This document shows, piece by piece, positions 1 through 7,890 of a stretch of DNA of 38,446 nt. The notes under the pieces are model-generated. The model ran no database searches. It was not told the origin of the DNA and was given only the letters and a program-made list of their open reading frames with translations. Position numbers and translations under genes: made by a program. Location of the stretch: positions 1 through 38,446 of the IMG/VR virus record IMGVR_UViG_3300048837_001175. One strand, written 5' to 3'. Numbering within the stretch: position 1 is the stretch's first letter; the number at the start of each line of letters is the position of its first letter. This stretch comes from a virus.

Positions 1-111
1 GCGGTGATCTTAGCGGCGCGTTCTCAAACCTTCAAATTGTAAACAATGCCGTGGATAACGCCACGATGGCGGACAACGCTGTAAACACAGCGGAGATCAC
101 GAATGGTGCGG
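1..111. repeat. Left copy of the 111-bp terminal direct repeat
   Basis: Bases 1-111 are identical to 38336-38446 and each copy touches an end of the window. The fibre reading frame passes through both copies in the same phase. This is what an assembler leaves when it walks once round a circular or circularly permuted genome. A genuine packaged terminal repeat is possible, but it would be odd to find it inside a fibre gene. Confidence 0.95.
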
Positions 112-1685
112 TAACCATGGCTAAGATTAACCAGGCCGGTGCGACAAACGGCCAGGTGATTAAGTGGAACAACACATTGGGCGTATGGGAGCCATCGGCA
201 GATAACACAGGTTCTGGTGGATACGCAACGCTGCAAGACGAAGGGACGTCCCAAACACCACAAACGACGGCCAGCTTTAACCAAACCAATACAATAGATT
301 TCTCGTTGTCGGATGGCGGAACCAAAACAAATGTGACCGCATTTGTAAGGCAAAACTCCTTGGATGATTTCCATATTGCTCCCGATGCTATCGGCACAGA
401 TGAACTAGGCATCGCCGCCGTAGAAGCGGAAAATCTTGCCCAGATGGGGGCAACTAATGGGCAAGTACTCAAGTGGAATAATACGCTTTTAACATGGGAG
501 CCGTCGGCTGACGCATCCGGTGCGCCGGCCGGCACCAACACACAAACCCTTCATTACAGCGACACCACATTAACAGCAACCAATGCCATTCGAACCGACG
601 GCAGCACCGTCGGTATCGGGCAAGCACCATCCGCATCCTACGAGCTGGCGGTGGCCGGTAATATGGTTTCATCTGGGAAAATCGAATCAATTGGTAACGG
701 TGATATTTTCTCTACCACTACAGCATCTGCATTCGAGGCATTTAATACTACGTCAAGCTTGGCTACTACCATCGGTAGTACCAATGCCGGCAAAGCCGAA
801 GTAAGATTAAATGGAACAGTGGCTACGGAATACGACCCAACGGTTGGCACCGTAACACAGAACCTTGCACCGGTGTATAGCAAAGTCAGAACGGTGTCTA
901 CAACCCAAACGCTTTTAAATAGCGATGATTTAATTTTTGCCACTACCGGGCCGATAGCCCTTACATTGCCAAGCCCGGTTATACCAGGCAAGGAGTTTAT
1001 CATTATTAACGGTAGCAATGATGTCATTACAATAAATGGCGGCGGCAACCAAATATCTGGTAATGCATCAGTTCAACTGCTAGACCCAACTGGTACGGAG
1101 CAACCAAGCTTTCATATCAGGGGTGTTACAGCGTCTACGTGGGCAATTGTGGGGGCAGAAATCCTTCCTGGAACAGTAAAGCTGAGTGACTTTTCTGAGT
1201 CTAACGCCGATGCAGGGGAAGGAATGATTTACGACGGTTCTAACTGGGTGCTTCAAAACGAGTATCGTTTTGCGAGAACCAGTGGTATTGTTACAAACAG
1301 TACCACCACCCTGGCAAACGTTACGGGCCTATCATTCACCGCGGTGAATGGCATCACGTACAAGTTCAAAGCAACGATACGATATAGCGCAGCAGCCAAG
1401 ACAACCGGTAGCGCCTGGACACTTAGCGGGCCGACAGGCACGGTAAGCTTTAAGGTAGAATCACCGCTAACAGCGACTACTGAATTTGTTCAGTATCAGA
1501 ACGCACTATCGACCAATACGCCGTCGGCTACATCAGCCTTCACGGCTAACAATGTTGTAATTATAGAAGGCTTAGTCTCTGCCACAGCAAACGGCACCTA
1601 TCAGGTAAAATTTGCCTCTGAGGTTGGCAGCTCTGCTATTACTGTACAGGGTAATAGCTCCCTGGAATTTATGGAGGTAAACTGA
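1..1685 (+). CDS. Tail fibre protein, C-terminal part (continues from the right end)
   Basis: This is the 3' part of the fibre gene that begins at 37072. Joined across the 111-bp overlap, the protein is about 982 residues; the frame is codon starts at 3, 6, 9 and so on. The segment has low-complexity, Thr/Ala/Asn/Gly-rich sequence typical of trimeric phage fibres. Bases 94-514 encode a second copy of a roughly 140-residue module also present at 37557-37980. The last 250 residues look like a beta-rich tip domain and do not match anything I can name. It probably forms the host-contacting tip. The stop overlaps the start of the next gene (TGATG). The ATG at 51 is internal, not the true start. 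Confidence 0.8.
   Translation, partial: GDLSGAFSNLQIVNNAVDNATMADNAVNTAEITNGAVTMAKINQAGATNGQVIKWNNTLGVWEPSADNTGSGGYATLQDEGTSQTPQTTASFNQTNTIDFSLSDGGTKTNVTAFVRQNSLDDFHIAPDAIGTDELGIAAVEAENLAQMGATNGQVLKWNNTLLTWEPSADASGAPAGTNTQTLHYSDTTLTATNAIRTDGSTVGIGQAPSASYELAVAGNMVSSGKIESIGNGDIFSTTTASAFEAFNTTSSLATTIGSTNAGKAEVRLNGTVATEYDPTVGTVTQNLAPVYSKVRTVSTTQTLLNSDDLIFATTGPIALTLPSPVIPGKEFIIINGSNDVITINGGGNQISGNASVQLLDPTGTEQPSFHIRGVTASTWAIVGAEILPGTVKLSDFSESNADAGEGMIYDGSNWVLQNEYRFARTSGIVTNSTTTLANVTGLSFTAVNGITYKFKATIRYSAAAKTTGSAWTLSGPTGTVSFKVESPLTATTEFVQYQNALSTNTPSATSAFTANNVVIIEGLVSATANGTYQVKFASEVGSSAITVQGNSSLEFMEVN
94..514 (+). repeat. Second copy of a ~420-bp intragenic fibre duplication
   Basis: By eye this stretch is about 90% identical to 37557-37980, including a long run without changes around 205-280. 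In the joined gene the copies lie about 870 bp apart in the same frame, so the protein carries two copies of one module. This indicates duplication, or recombination between fibre modules. Confidence 0.85.
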
Positions 1686-1876
1686 TGAAAAAGGCAATGT
1701 TTACCTACGCCCTGATTCTAAGCACCTTTATTGCCGTTCGCGGCAGACGGGTGCTGGAAACTCTACACAACTGGCCGGCCTGGTGGAAAATACTGATCGC
1801 CGTAGCAGTATCGCTTTTCGCGGGATTCTGTATGCTCTACTCGCTCGACCTGTGGTCTGATTTCCTGCTTATGTAA
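1685..1876 (+). CDS. Small two-helix membrane protein
   Basis: The 63-residue product has a hydrophobic N-terminal stretch (about residues 5-18) and a clear membrane helix at about 35-57, separated by a basic region containing RGRR. The start codon overlaps the fibre stop, so translation is probably coupled. A strong terminator follows at once, so this is the last gene of the tail-fibre unit. Size and topology would fit a holin or a small envelope-acting protein, but nothing specific identifies it; another holin candidate lies at 21739-21972 beside the endolysin. Confidence 0.6.
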   Translation: MKKAMFTYALILSTFIAVRGRRVLETLHNWPAWWKILIAVAVSLFAGFCMLYSLDLWSDFLLM

Positions 1877-1897
1877 AACTGAAGCACGCTCAATAAG

Positions 1898-1929
1898 GCC
1901 CGTCACAAACAGTTGTGGCGGGCTTTTTT
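1898..1929 (+). terminator. Rho-independent terminator after the fibre unit
   Basis: An 11-bp stem (1898-1908 with 1913-1923, one G-T pair) with a 4-nt loop is followed by six T at 1924-1929. It closes the fibre/membrane-protein transcript before the head operon. Confidence 0.9.
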
Positions 1930-1930
1930 A

Positions 1931-1967
1931 TGTCCTATTAGGCCGATAAATAGCGAGGCCACATTTG
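1931..1967 (+). promoter_or_regulatory. Putative late promoter A (TGTCCTA-N22-CACATTTG)
   Basis: TGTCCTA (1931-1937) follows the terminator T-run, and CACATTTG (1960-1967) resembles the Bacteroidota -7 box TAnnTTTG. The box ends 4 nt before the protease ATG at 1972. The same arrangement recurs at 6584, 11995 and 31192. The promoter role is inferred from recurrence and position only. Confidence 0.4.
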
Positions 1968-1971
1968 TGGT

Positions 1972-2877
1972 ATGCAAATGCAAGGCAGCAATCGACACAT
2001 AGACGAATTCATTCTTTCCGGTCAGTTCGAGATCGAGGAAGAGTGGGGCTTTGCACAGCTCGTTGAATACCTAAACGAAATTGCGCTACTCAAAAGCGGT
2101 GCGCCTTATTCAGAGTTGGGTATCGGCCGCAGGCGCGCAGCGTCGCGCCCAGGTTTGATTGTCATGGGCGCAGAGGGACCACGGATGGTGCGCGACAAAT
2201 GGAAGCTGAGCGAGCACGAAGAAACGCCGCCTGGATCCATTGCCCACTTGCGCCTTTCGGGCGTAATGCGGGCAAGTGACGGCGCCAGCAGCAGCGGCGT
2301 GCAATCGCTGGTAGATTCTGTCCACGAGGCCAATATGAACCCAAACATCGAAGGCATACTGATCGAAGCCAACACCGGCGGCGGCGAAAGCCTGGCCGGA
2401 ACAATGCTACAGTCGGTCATTGCTGACTCGCCGAAAGCTGTGGTGGTTTATGCGCATCTGCTGGCCAGCGCGGGCATCAGAGGCACCGTTACGGCCGATG
2501 AAATTATTGGCAGCAGCAATGCCGCCCAGTTCGGAAGCATCGGCAGTTATATGACTTTTTCAAAAGACTTCGCCCGATTGTACAACCAGTGGTACGAAGA
2601 CATCTACGCCGACAAGTCTGTCAATAAAAACGCCGACTTCCGGGAGTTCCTGAAAGGAAACCTTCAACCGCTGAAGGACAACCTGAACCGCAGCAACCAA
2701 CACTTCCTAAACGAAGTACAACAATATCGCCAGCTAAAAGGAGATGTGAACCACACCCTGAGCGGCGCCATGTTTGATGCCAAAGCAGCCCGCAGTCGCG
2801 GCCTGATTGATGGTATCGGATCGTTCACCTATGCCGTGTCTCGCTTGATGGCGAATGTAGAGCGGCGCAAAAAATGA
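1972..2877 (+). CDS. Phage S49 (SppA/ClpP-fold) prohead protease
   Basis: The 301-residue protein matches the S49 signal-peptide-peptidase family that phages use as prohead proteases. The sequence shows a nucleophile motif LLASAG (Ser166), then QFGSIGSYM (about 186-194), and a downstream Lys in ADKSVNK (Lys215 or Lys219) where S49 enzymes keep the catalytic lysine. An NTGGGES loop (134-140) fits the oxyanion region. A tail of about 80 residues may be an assembly extension. It is followed by a coiled-coil scaffold candidate and the major capsid gene, the usual protease-scaffold-capsid order. Met3 is an alternative start. It should cleave the scaffold and/or the capsid protein during maturation. 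Confidence 0.85.
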   Translation: MQMQGSNRHIDEFILSGQFEIEEEWGFAQLVEYLNEIALLKSGAPYSELGIGRRRAASRPGLIVMGAEGPRMVRDKWKLSEHEETPPGSIAHLRLSGVMRASDGASSSGVQSLVDSVHEANMNPNIEGILIEANTGGGESLAGTMLQSVIADSPKAVVVYAHLLASAGIRGTVTADEIIGSSNAAQFGSIGSYMTFSKDFARLYNQWYEDIYADKSVNKNADFREFLKGNLQPLKDNLNRSNQHFLNEVQQYRQLKGDVNHTLSGAMFDAKAARSRGLIDGIGSFTYAVSRLMANVERRKK

Positions 2878-2881
2878 GCAA

Positions 2882-3340
2882 ATGAGCTTAACTACCTGGG
2901 CGGCTGACATTATCCTGGAAGCCAAACGAATTTTTAAAATCGACCACGCCGCGACCGAGCAGGAAGTCCACGAGACACTGCGCGGCGTAAAAGCCGGCGA
3001 AGAAATCGAATCAGCTGTTCGTGCTGAATTCGAAAAGCAGATCACCGACCTGCAAGCGCAGGTAACGGAGCTGCAAGACGGCACCCAAGCACTCCAGAGC
3101 GCCGTAGCCGTATTGGAGGGCGAACGTGATACGCTACAGGCGAATCTCAGCGCACTCGAAACCGATAAAGCCGACCTCGAAAAGCAATTGGCTGACGCGC
3201 AGGCTGAAATCGGAAAGCTGAAGGAAACTTTGGCAGACACGCATACGGGCGGCGAGCCAGGTGGCGGATTAGCCCGCGCCTATGAGAAGAATCCCATGAA
3301 CAAACAGTACTTGAAGAATCGCGCAGCGCGTAACGCGTAG
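2882..3340 (+). CDS. Putative head scaffolding protein (coiled coil)
   Basis: The 152-residue protein is almost entirely charged, heptad-like helix from about residue 30 to 120 (repeated D-L-Q-A-Q-V-T-E-L-Q type segments), with a Gly-rich hinge (TGGEPGGG) and a basic tail ending KNRAARNA. It lies 4 nt after the protease and before the major capsid gene. This is the position and composition expected of a scaffold that the protease removes. The function comes from context; no sequence family is recognised. Confidence 0.55.
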   Translation: MSLTTWAADIILEAKRIFKIDHAATEQEVHETLRGVKAGEEIESAVRAEFEKQITDLQAQVTELQDGTQALQSAVAVLEGERDTLQANLSALETDKADLEKQLADAQAEIGKLKETLADTHTGGEPGGGLARAYEKNPMNKQYLKNRAARNA

Positions 3341-3382
3341 CCTACTTAAACCATATTCGTTCACCAAGACACGCTTCACAAT

Positions 3383-4348
3383 ATGTCTTTATCTGCGAAA
3401 CTCACCGATGTAGCTGCGTACCGCGACTACGTTCAGGATTTTTCCGATGATCTTATCATCAAAGCCTTTTACAGCGGCAAAACTCAGCTGGTAGCTGAAG
3501 TGCTGGAAGGTATCAAGGGCCGTTTGACCCTCACCCGTTTGAAAACTGCCGCAAACAAAGCCGTAGCCTGGTCGAAAGAATTCAGTGCTGCCGCCGACGC
3601 GGTTGAATTCGCCCCCCGACACCTCGATGTGGTCGCCATCAAACGCGACCTGTCGTTTGTGCCGCAGGAATTTGAAGCCACTTACCTGGGCTACATGCGC
3701 CGTCAAGGCCAGAATCCCGGGCAAGATTTGCCTATGGAGGGTTTCATCCTCGACGCGGTTCTGAAAACGCATGCCGAAGAGTTGGAGGCTGCTTTGTGGC
3801 AAGGGGTAAAAGCCGGCACCGTAACCGGCGGCACCACGCCGATGAACCAATGTTTCGACGGTTTCCTGGAAATCATCGCCGACGCCGTTACGGCGGGTAC
3901 CATCCCTGCCGGCCAGGTGATTGCAACGCCGGGCGGCTCTATCACCACCTCCAACATCGTAGCCCTGACCGAAAGCATGTGGAATACCCAGGGCGCAGGC
4001 TACAAAGAAGGGCAGGTGTACGTGTTCATGAGCTGGGCAAACTTTCAGAAATACCAGCAGGGGTACCGTGCGGACTACGGCAAGTATGTCAGCACCAACA
4101 AGGACGCCACCGTCACGCTGGATTTCAGCCAGAACGCAATCCTGATGCCGATGCCTGGCATGGGCACGAGCAACCGGATCATCATGACGCCGGGCAAAAA
4201 CCTGAAAGTGGGCTACGATCAGATCGGTGACCAAATGTTCGAATTCGAGCAAAACAAGCGTGTGGTTGATTTCTGGCTCGACTTCAAAGTAGGCTGCCAA
4301 ATCGCGCAGCTGGATGAAGGCGCACTGGTTGTAAACGACCTGGCTTAA
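3383..4348 (+). CDS. Major capsid protein
   Basis: The 321-residue protein is globular, of capsid-subunit size, and sits directly after the protease and scaffold candidate. It begins MSLSAKLTDVAAYRDY and has mixed alpha/beta composition without membrane or nucleotide-binding motifs. An HK97-type fold is the default expectation for a tailed phage but is not shown by a motif here. The long open frame on the opposite strand (3389-4354) is a codon-usage shadow. Confidence 0.75.
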   Translation: MSLSAKLTDVAAYRDYVQDFSDDLIIKAFYSGKTQLVAEVLEGIKGRLTLTRLKTAANKAVAWSKEFSAAADAVEFAPRHLDVVAIKRDLSFVPQEFEATYLGYMRRQGQNPGQDLPMEGFILDAVLKTHAEELEAALWQGVKAGTVTGGTTPMNQCFDGFLEIIADAVTAGTIPAGQVIATPGGSITTSNIVALTESMWNTQGAGYKEGQVYVFMSWANFQKYQQGYRADYGKYVSTNKDATVTLDFSQNAILMPMPGMGTSNRIIMTPGKNLKVGYDQIGDQMFEFEQNKRVVDFWLDFKVGCQIAQLDEGALVVNDLA

Positions 4349-4383
4349 CCCCATTTTTTCACCGATAAATCTTTCCGAAAATC

Positions 4384-4773
4384 ATGGAGGATATTGAAAA
4401 ACTTCAAGCCGACCTGAAGGCTGCCACTGAACAAGTGGCAGCCCTCCAGGCTGAAAAAGAGGTCGTAGGCAAAGAAGCAAACGAGCTCGTAGCCAAATTG
4501 GCAGCCATCCAGGCTGAAAAAGAAGAGCTGGAGGCAAAAGTCGCCGCCCTCGAAGCGGCTGTCCCAAGCACCGGAAACTCTGCCAAAATCGTGGTCAAAC
4601 CAGAACCCGCAGGCCCGCCGCCAACCTTCACCCTCGACAAAAAGAAATACCGCTTCAAACTCGGTGGTTTCAACCTTGGCGACGGCGGAGTGCTGGCCAC
4701 AAATGCCGTCAAAGATCAGGCGCTGCTCAAACGAATCGTCGCGGATTTTCCCGGCCTCGTTGAAGAGCTGTAA
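4384..4773 (+). CDS. Coiled-coil protein after the capsid gene (unknown)
   Basis: The 129-residue protein has two parts. Residues 1-60 are a heptad-type coiled coil with an internal repeat (AALQAEKE / AAIQAEKE). After a Pro-rich linker (PEPAGPPP), residues 78-129 form a small domain rich in Lys and aromatic residues (LDKKKYRFKLGGF). It lies 35 nt after the capsid gene in the head operon. It could be a second scaffold or a head-decoration/completion factor; I do not recognise the family. Confidence 0.6.
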   Translation: MEDIEKLQADLKAATEQVAALQAEKEVVGKEANELVAKLAAIQAEKEELEAKVAALEAAVPSTGNSAKIVVKPEPAGPPPTFTLDKKKYRFKLGGFNLGDGGVLATNAVKDQALLKRIVADFPGLVEEL

Positions 4774-4809
4774 CCCACATCCATTCACGCTTCAAACTTA
4801 TTCATACCC

Positions 4810-5304
4810 ATGTGTGATTGCAACTTAGCCACCATCGCCCGCGAATGCGGGCGAAACGCGCCAGGCCTTAGCACCCAAATCAATGTCGGATGCGTTGACG
4901 ACATCACCTCCATCGGCGCGGCCACCAACCACGTGGTGAACACCATCACGATGGCTTCAACCAAAACCTTTTTTACCTTCAACATTACCCGTAAGGACAA
5001 CGACCTGAAATCGACGCCCAATGAAAACGGCGGGTACACCACGGAGTTGAAGGGCTTTATTAGCAAAAAGGCCGCGGCGAAATCAAAGGTGTTGACGAAT
5101 TTGCCTTCCGACGAAAACTTCGTCGTGCTTGCCACCGACCAAAACGCCTACACGGAAATTCTGGGCAGCCTGGCACACCCTGTGAAAATTAAGGCGGAGG
5201 CCGTGACTACTCCCAAAAATGGCTACAACGTAACCGTCATGTGGGAGGAACACGCCGACTTGCCATATCAATTCACCGGCGACATCGCCGACTTACTGGT
5301 TTAA
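4810..5304 (+). CDS. Putative virion structural protein
   Basis: The 164-residue protein starts MCDCNLATIARECG, with four Cys in its first 30 residues (Cys2, 4, 13 and 28), unusual for a virion protein. The rest looks beta-rich with many Thr and Asn and no membrane segment. Its place after the capsid genes and before a short Pro-rich gene suggests a tail-tube, neck or decoration role. No family is recognised. Confidence 0.6.
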   Translation: MCDCNLATIARECGRNAPGLSTQINVGCVDDITSIGAATNHVVNTITMASTKTFFTFNITRKDNDLKSTPNENGGYTTELKGFISKKAAAKSKVLTNLPSDENFVVLATDQNAYTEILGSLAHPVKIKAEAVTTPKNGYNVTVMWEEHADLPYQFTGDIADLLV

Positions 5305-5307
5305 ACG

Positions 5308-5559
5308 ATGGACGCGATCGAAAAGAAAGAACCTGCGGTAATTCCGCCGCCAAAAGCAAAGCAGCCACTTCGTTACGTCGGCCCCGGCTCACCAGGCCAC
5401 GCCGACAAAACGATGCCGACCATCGCCAACCTGCCGCTGTCGCTTAAAAGCCAGGCACAGGGTACCAACCCGCAAGTGTACACGGCTGATGAGCTACCAG
5501 AAAAATATATCGAGTATGTGCGCACCACATGCCCGAATACCAAAGACTGGTGGCAGTAA
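5308..5559 (+). CDS. Small Pro-rich protein, last gene of the head operon
   Basis: The 83-residue protein has a Pro/Lys-rich N-terminus (EPAVIPPPKAKQP), a middle region likely to be extended, and a C-terminus ending PNTKDWWQ. It starts 3 nt after the previous stop, so it belongs to the same transcript, and a terminator follows. It is a probable structural accessory protein; no function can be assigned. Confidence 0.55.
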   Translation: MDAIEKKEPAVIPPPKAKQPLRYVGPGSPGHADKTMPTIANLPLSLKSQAQGTNPQVYTADELPEKYIEYVRTTCPNTKDWWQ

Positions 5560-5588
5560 CCCATTTGAGTATAGTTTTTTGGAAGAGC

Positions 5589-5621
5589 GCCCCTCTCTGC
5601 TATGGCGGGGAGGGGCTTTTT
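5589..5621 (+). terminator. Terminator after the head operon
   Basis: A 7-bp GC stem (5589-5595 with 5610-5616) is followed by TTTTTATT. Confidence 0.85.
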
Positions 5622-5647
5622 ATTAATCCGTAAACACGCATCACCGT

Positions 5648-5905
5648 ATGAATCCGGAAATCTTAAACCAGAGCTATGAGCAGATCGACAACCAAATCCT
5701 GCGCATACTCCTTTATTTTGGTGCTGTAGTGATTGTTGCATTATCGTCTGCGCTGGCTTACCTTTGGCAATCCTGGCGCGCGGAGCAGCGTGAACGAATG
5801 GAGCTGGACAAGCTCAACGCATCGGCACTGAGCGCCGTCACCATCACACTGAACGAATTCAGGGAAGAGGTTGAACGCCTCGCTGAAAAAAGACAACAGC
5901 CATGA
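5648..5905 (+). CDS. Single-pass membrane protein (holin/spanin-like topology)
   Basis: The 85-residue protein has one strong membrane helix at about residues 18-42, after a short polar N-terminus, and a charged helical C-terminus likely to form a coiled coil (EFREEVERLAEKRQQP). Its last codons overlap the next gene (ATGA). The topology would suit a spanin-like or holin-like protein, or an envelope anchor. It lies in the structural region, far from the endolysin at 21986, so a lysis role is only a guess. Confidence 0.55.
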   Translation: MNPEILNQSYEQIDNQILRILLYFGAVVIVALSSALAYLWQSWRAEQRERMELDKLNASALSAVTITLNEFREEVERLAEKRQQP

Positions 5906-6063
5906 AGAAAGAAAACCAATCCGCGCTGGAGCAACGGCGCGATGCGACTAAAGAGTTGCTTAAATCGGTAAAAAAGTCGCCGGCGCCTCGCCAAGTAGAA
6001 TTCGAGGTGACGCGCCGCCCGGCAAAAAAAGTGCCTGCCTTTACAAAGCTGGCCACTGTTTAA
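5902..6063 (+). CDS. Small basic protein, 53 residues
   Basis: The start overlaps the previous stop by 4 nt (ATGA), a strong sign of coupled translation. The product is Lys/Arg-rich (MKKENQSALEQRRD at the N-terminus, RRPAKKVPAF later) with no hydrophobic segment. A terminator follows, making a two-gene unit. Function unknown. Confidence 0.5.
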   Translation: MKKENQSALEQRRDATKELLKSVKKSPAPRQVEFEVTRRPAKKVPAFTKLATV

Positions 6064-6090
6064 CGGTAATGGGGTTTTTAGGTGTTCTCG

Positions 6091-6125
6091 GGTGTGTTGG
6101 GGTTTCCCCTGGCACACCTTTTTTT
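6091..6125 (+). terminator. Terminator after 5902-6063
   Basis: The stem is GGTGTG (6091-6096) with CACACC (6113-6118), extended inside by GGGG-TTT-CCCC (6099-6109), followed by T7 at 6119-6125. Confidence 0.85.
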
Positions 6126-6128
6126 ATT

Positions 6129-6159
6129 TTGTTCAATTTGTACAATTAATATACCTTTG
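6129..6159 (+). promoter_or_regulatory. Bacteroidota-type promoter TTG-N20-TACCTTTG
   Basis: TTG at 6129-6131 and TACCTTTG at 6152-6159 match the TTG / TAnnTTTG consensus of Bacteroidota housekeeping promoters. The 20-nt spacing equals that of the early promoter at 20188-20218. Transcription would begin near 6164, at the base of the folded leader. Confidence 0.65.
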
Positions 6160-6163
6160 CAGA

Positions 6164-6262
6164 GACGACCCTTTACTGTTGGTTAATTCCGACAAAAAAT
6201 ATTTTTAAGATCAGGCACTCCCGGGAGTCCTTTTACTTGCCTACAGCAGTAATTGGGTCGTC
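6164..6262 (+). promoter_or_regulatory. Long folded 5' leader (14-bp closing stem)
   Basis: GACGACCC (6164-6171) pairs with GGGTCGTC (6255-6262), and TTACTG (6173-6178) pairs with CAGTAA (6247-6252), separated by a small internal loop. The enclosed 68 nt contain the 12-bp palindrome ACTCCCGGGAGT (6217-6228). The structure starts at the predicted transcription start and ends 34 nt before the ATG at 6297. It could be a cis-regulatory leader or a small RNA. I match it to no known riboswitch. Confidence 0.5.
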
Positions 6263-6296
6263 CTCTCGGGTAGTGCCGCTTAAATTCCATCCATTT

Positions 6297-6542
6297 ATGA
6301 CGACCAATGAGATTACTCCAGCCCAGCACGCTTTACTCCAATTTATCGAAACAGAAACAGCCACCACCCTGCACCACAGCATTGCCGACGCTTTATCGGA
6401 TTGCATGGTGAATGGTGCGAATCAGCCAGGCCCCAACTCAGAGGGTGTGACGCCCAGTATGTCGAACTCATGTTATTACCTGGTCGCGCTCATGCGGCAT
6501 TTACATGACCTGGAGACAGAGAATAAAAAACGTACAGCATAA
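6297..6542 (+). CDS. Small protein with its own promoter and leader
   Basis: The 81-residue protein starts MTTNEITPAQHALLQF. The ATG at 6297 is preferred over an in-frame TTG at 6237 because the latter lies inside the predicted leader fold. The sequence is mostly helical with no recognised motif. It has its own host-type promoter and terminator, a stand-alone moron-like layout inside the structural region, so expression outside the late phase, perhaps from the prophage, is plausible. Function unknown. Confidence 0.6.
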   Translation: MTTNEITPAQHALLQFIETETATTLHHSIADALSDCMVNGANQPGPNSEGVTPSMSNSCYYLVALMRHLHDLETENKKRTA

Positions 6543-6554
6543 AGCTGGAGAAAA

Positions 6555-6580
6555 GCCACCTCACACCAGGTGGCTTTTTT
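6555..6580 (+). terminator. Terminator after 6297-6542
   Basis: A perfect 7-bp stem (6555-6561 with 6568-6574), a 6-nt loop and T6. Confidence 0.9.
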
Positions 6581-6583
6581 GTT

Positions 6584-6618
6584 TGTCCTACCTCGCCCTG
6601 CAATGGCCCCGGATTTTT
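6584..6618 (+). promoter_or_regulatory. Putative late promoter B (TGTCCTA-N20-GGATTTTT)
   Basis: TGTCCTA (6584-6590) again follows directly after a terminator, and GGATTTTT (6611-6618) lies 20 nt downstream. Unlike the other three copies, the ATG (6656) is a further 37 nt away, so a short leader is expected. This is the weakest of the four. Confidence 0.3.
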
Positions 6619-6655
6619 ACATCCGAATTCATTTTTTCATCAAAACACCATTGCA

Positions 6656-7021
6656 ATGGACAATCCAAATTTGGGTGTAGAAACCCTGAAACAAGTGGCC
6701 CTCGACGCGGTAAACGTGGTAGAAGAAGTAGCGGAAGCCGCCGGCGACGGCGTGCAGCTGACCGACGCTATCGTGGTATTCAACAATCTCGGCCGCATTC
6801 AGCGCGTAGCGGCCAATGCCAAACAAGCCCTTGCCGAGCTGAAAGACCTCACGCCGGATGAAACCAGCGACGTGGTTGAACACGTAGTGGCCAACTCCAA
6901 CCTCGACGACGACGGCGCTGAAGGCAAGATCAAACGCGCACTGCGCCTGGTTGCCCGCGCGCACCGCGTAGCCGATGACGCCATTGACCTGGTCGGCGAC
7001 GCGAAAGCGATTTTTGCATGA
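6656..7021 (+). CDS. Acidic helical protein, first gene of the neck/tail operon
   Basis: The 121-residue protein is acidic and strongly helical with Val/Ala/Glu-rich segments (NVVEEVAEAAGDG; DDDGAEGKIKRALRL). It overlaps the next gene by 4 nt (ATGA). Opening the unit that ends with the tape-measure gene, it is probably a structural or assembly factor; I do not recognise it. Confidence 0.6.
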   Translation: MDNPNLGVETLKQVALDAVNVVEEVAEAAGDGVQLTDAIVVFNNLGRIQRVAANAKQALAELKDLTPDETSDVVEHVVANSNLDDDGAEGKIKRALRLVARAHRVADDAIDLVGDAKAIFA

Positions 7022-7890
7022 CACAGGTTAAAGTCACAGTTAAAGGCCGGCGCTGGATGCTATTCCGGCGCCGGCTTTTTTCATTATCGGTGCCCGACAG
7101 CTGGGACCAGGTGCAACCCATGCGCCGGCGCGTACGCTGGATGCGTTGGATGATGTCGCTGCCGATCGAGGCCGCACGCCGCGCCATGATTCGGGATATT
7201 ACCCCGCGCTGGATGCGCAAGCGCCTGACGGATTTGGATATGGCCGGCCTCACCATGCTGCTTACCTGGATCAACGACGAGCCACAATGCGAGCAGGTAC
7301 CAATCAGCTACTTTAGTCATCGGGGAGTCGTGTACTATTTCCCGCGTGCCAAAGGGCACAACTTGCGCGGCATCGACTTCGCCCTTGCCAGTGATTACTA
7401 CGATGAATTTTTGAGCGGGAAAGCAGAAGCATTGGCGCACCTCGCCGCCGTATTGTGGCGCGAGGAAGACCCAGACGCTGAGCGCGCCGGGATCCGCGAC
7501 GATTTGCGCGTACCTATCTATAACCGCACACAGGCCGAGCAGCGGGCGCATGAAATGCGAAAGGCCCCGGCGTGGGTGTTATTGCAAGCCCTGTTGTATT
7601 TCGGCGGTCTGAAAGCCTTCGTGCATCGCATGTACGGCACCTGGCTCTTCGAGCAGGACGACGAAGATGAAGAGGACGAAAAGCCGGATAACAACGAACC
7701 AAACTTCGGTTGGTGGGGCGTCTTTCAGGACGTAGCCCTCACCGGCGCCTATGGCGATGTACACCAGGTGAAACAAACGATGTTGCACGACCTGTGCGTA
7801 TTCCTGGTAAAACGCCAGGTGGCAGCCCGGGTAACTTCTAACCAACCATCAGCGCCGCCGGCCGGCGATGATGATGAAACTGACGACTGA
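7018..7890 (+). CDS. Unknown protein of the tail operon (290 residues)
   Basis: The N-terminal 65 residues are very basic and aromatic (FRRRLFSL; RRRVRWMRWMM). A mixed middle domain follows, then an acidic linker (DDEDEEDEKPDNNEP) and a C-terminal helix pair. The ATGA overlap with the gene before and the 1-nt overlap with the gene after place it in a tight operon with neck genes and the tape measure. The position would allow a tail-assembly chaperone role, but no motif supports this. Confidence 0.6.
   Translation: MTQVKVTVKGRRWMLFRRRLFSLSVPDSWDQVQPMRRRVRWMRWMMSLPIEAARRAMIRDITPRWMRKRLTDLDMAGLTMLLTWINDEPQCEQVPISYFSHRGVVYYFPRAKGHNLRGIDFALASDYYDEFLSGKAEALAHLAAVLWREEDPDAERAGIRDDLRVPIYNRTQAEQRAHEMRKAPAWVLLQALLYFGGLKAFVHRMYGTWLFEQDDEDEEDEKPDNNEPNFGWWGVFQDVALTGAYGDVHQVKQTMLHDLCVFLVKRQVAARVTSNQPSAPPAGDDDETDD

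Noticed and set aside
3389-4354. 321-residue open frame on the - strand opposite the major capsid gene
   Set aside because: It mirrors the capsid frame almost end to end, has no promoter or operon partner, and reads as a codon-usage shadow of the + strand gene.
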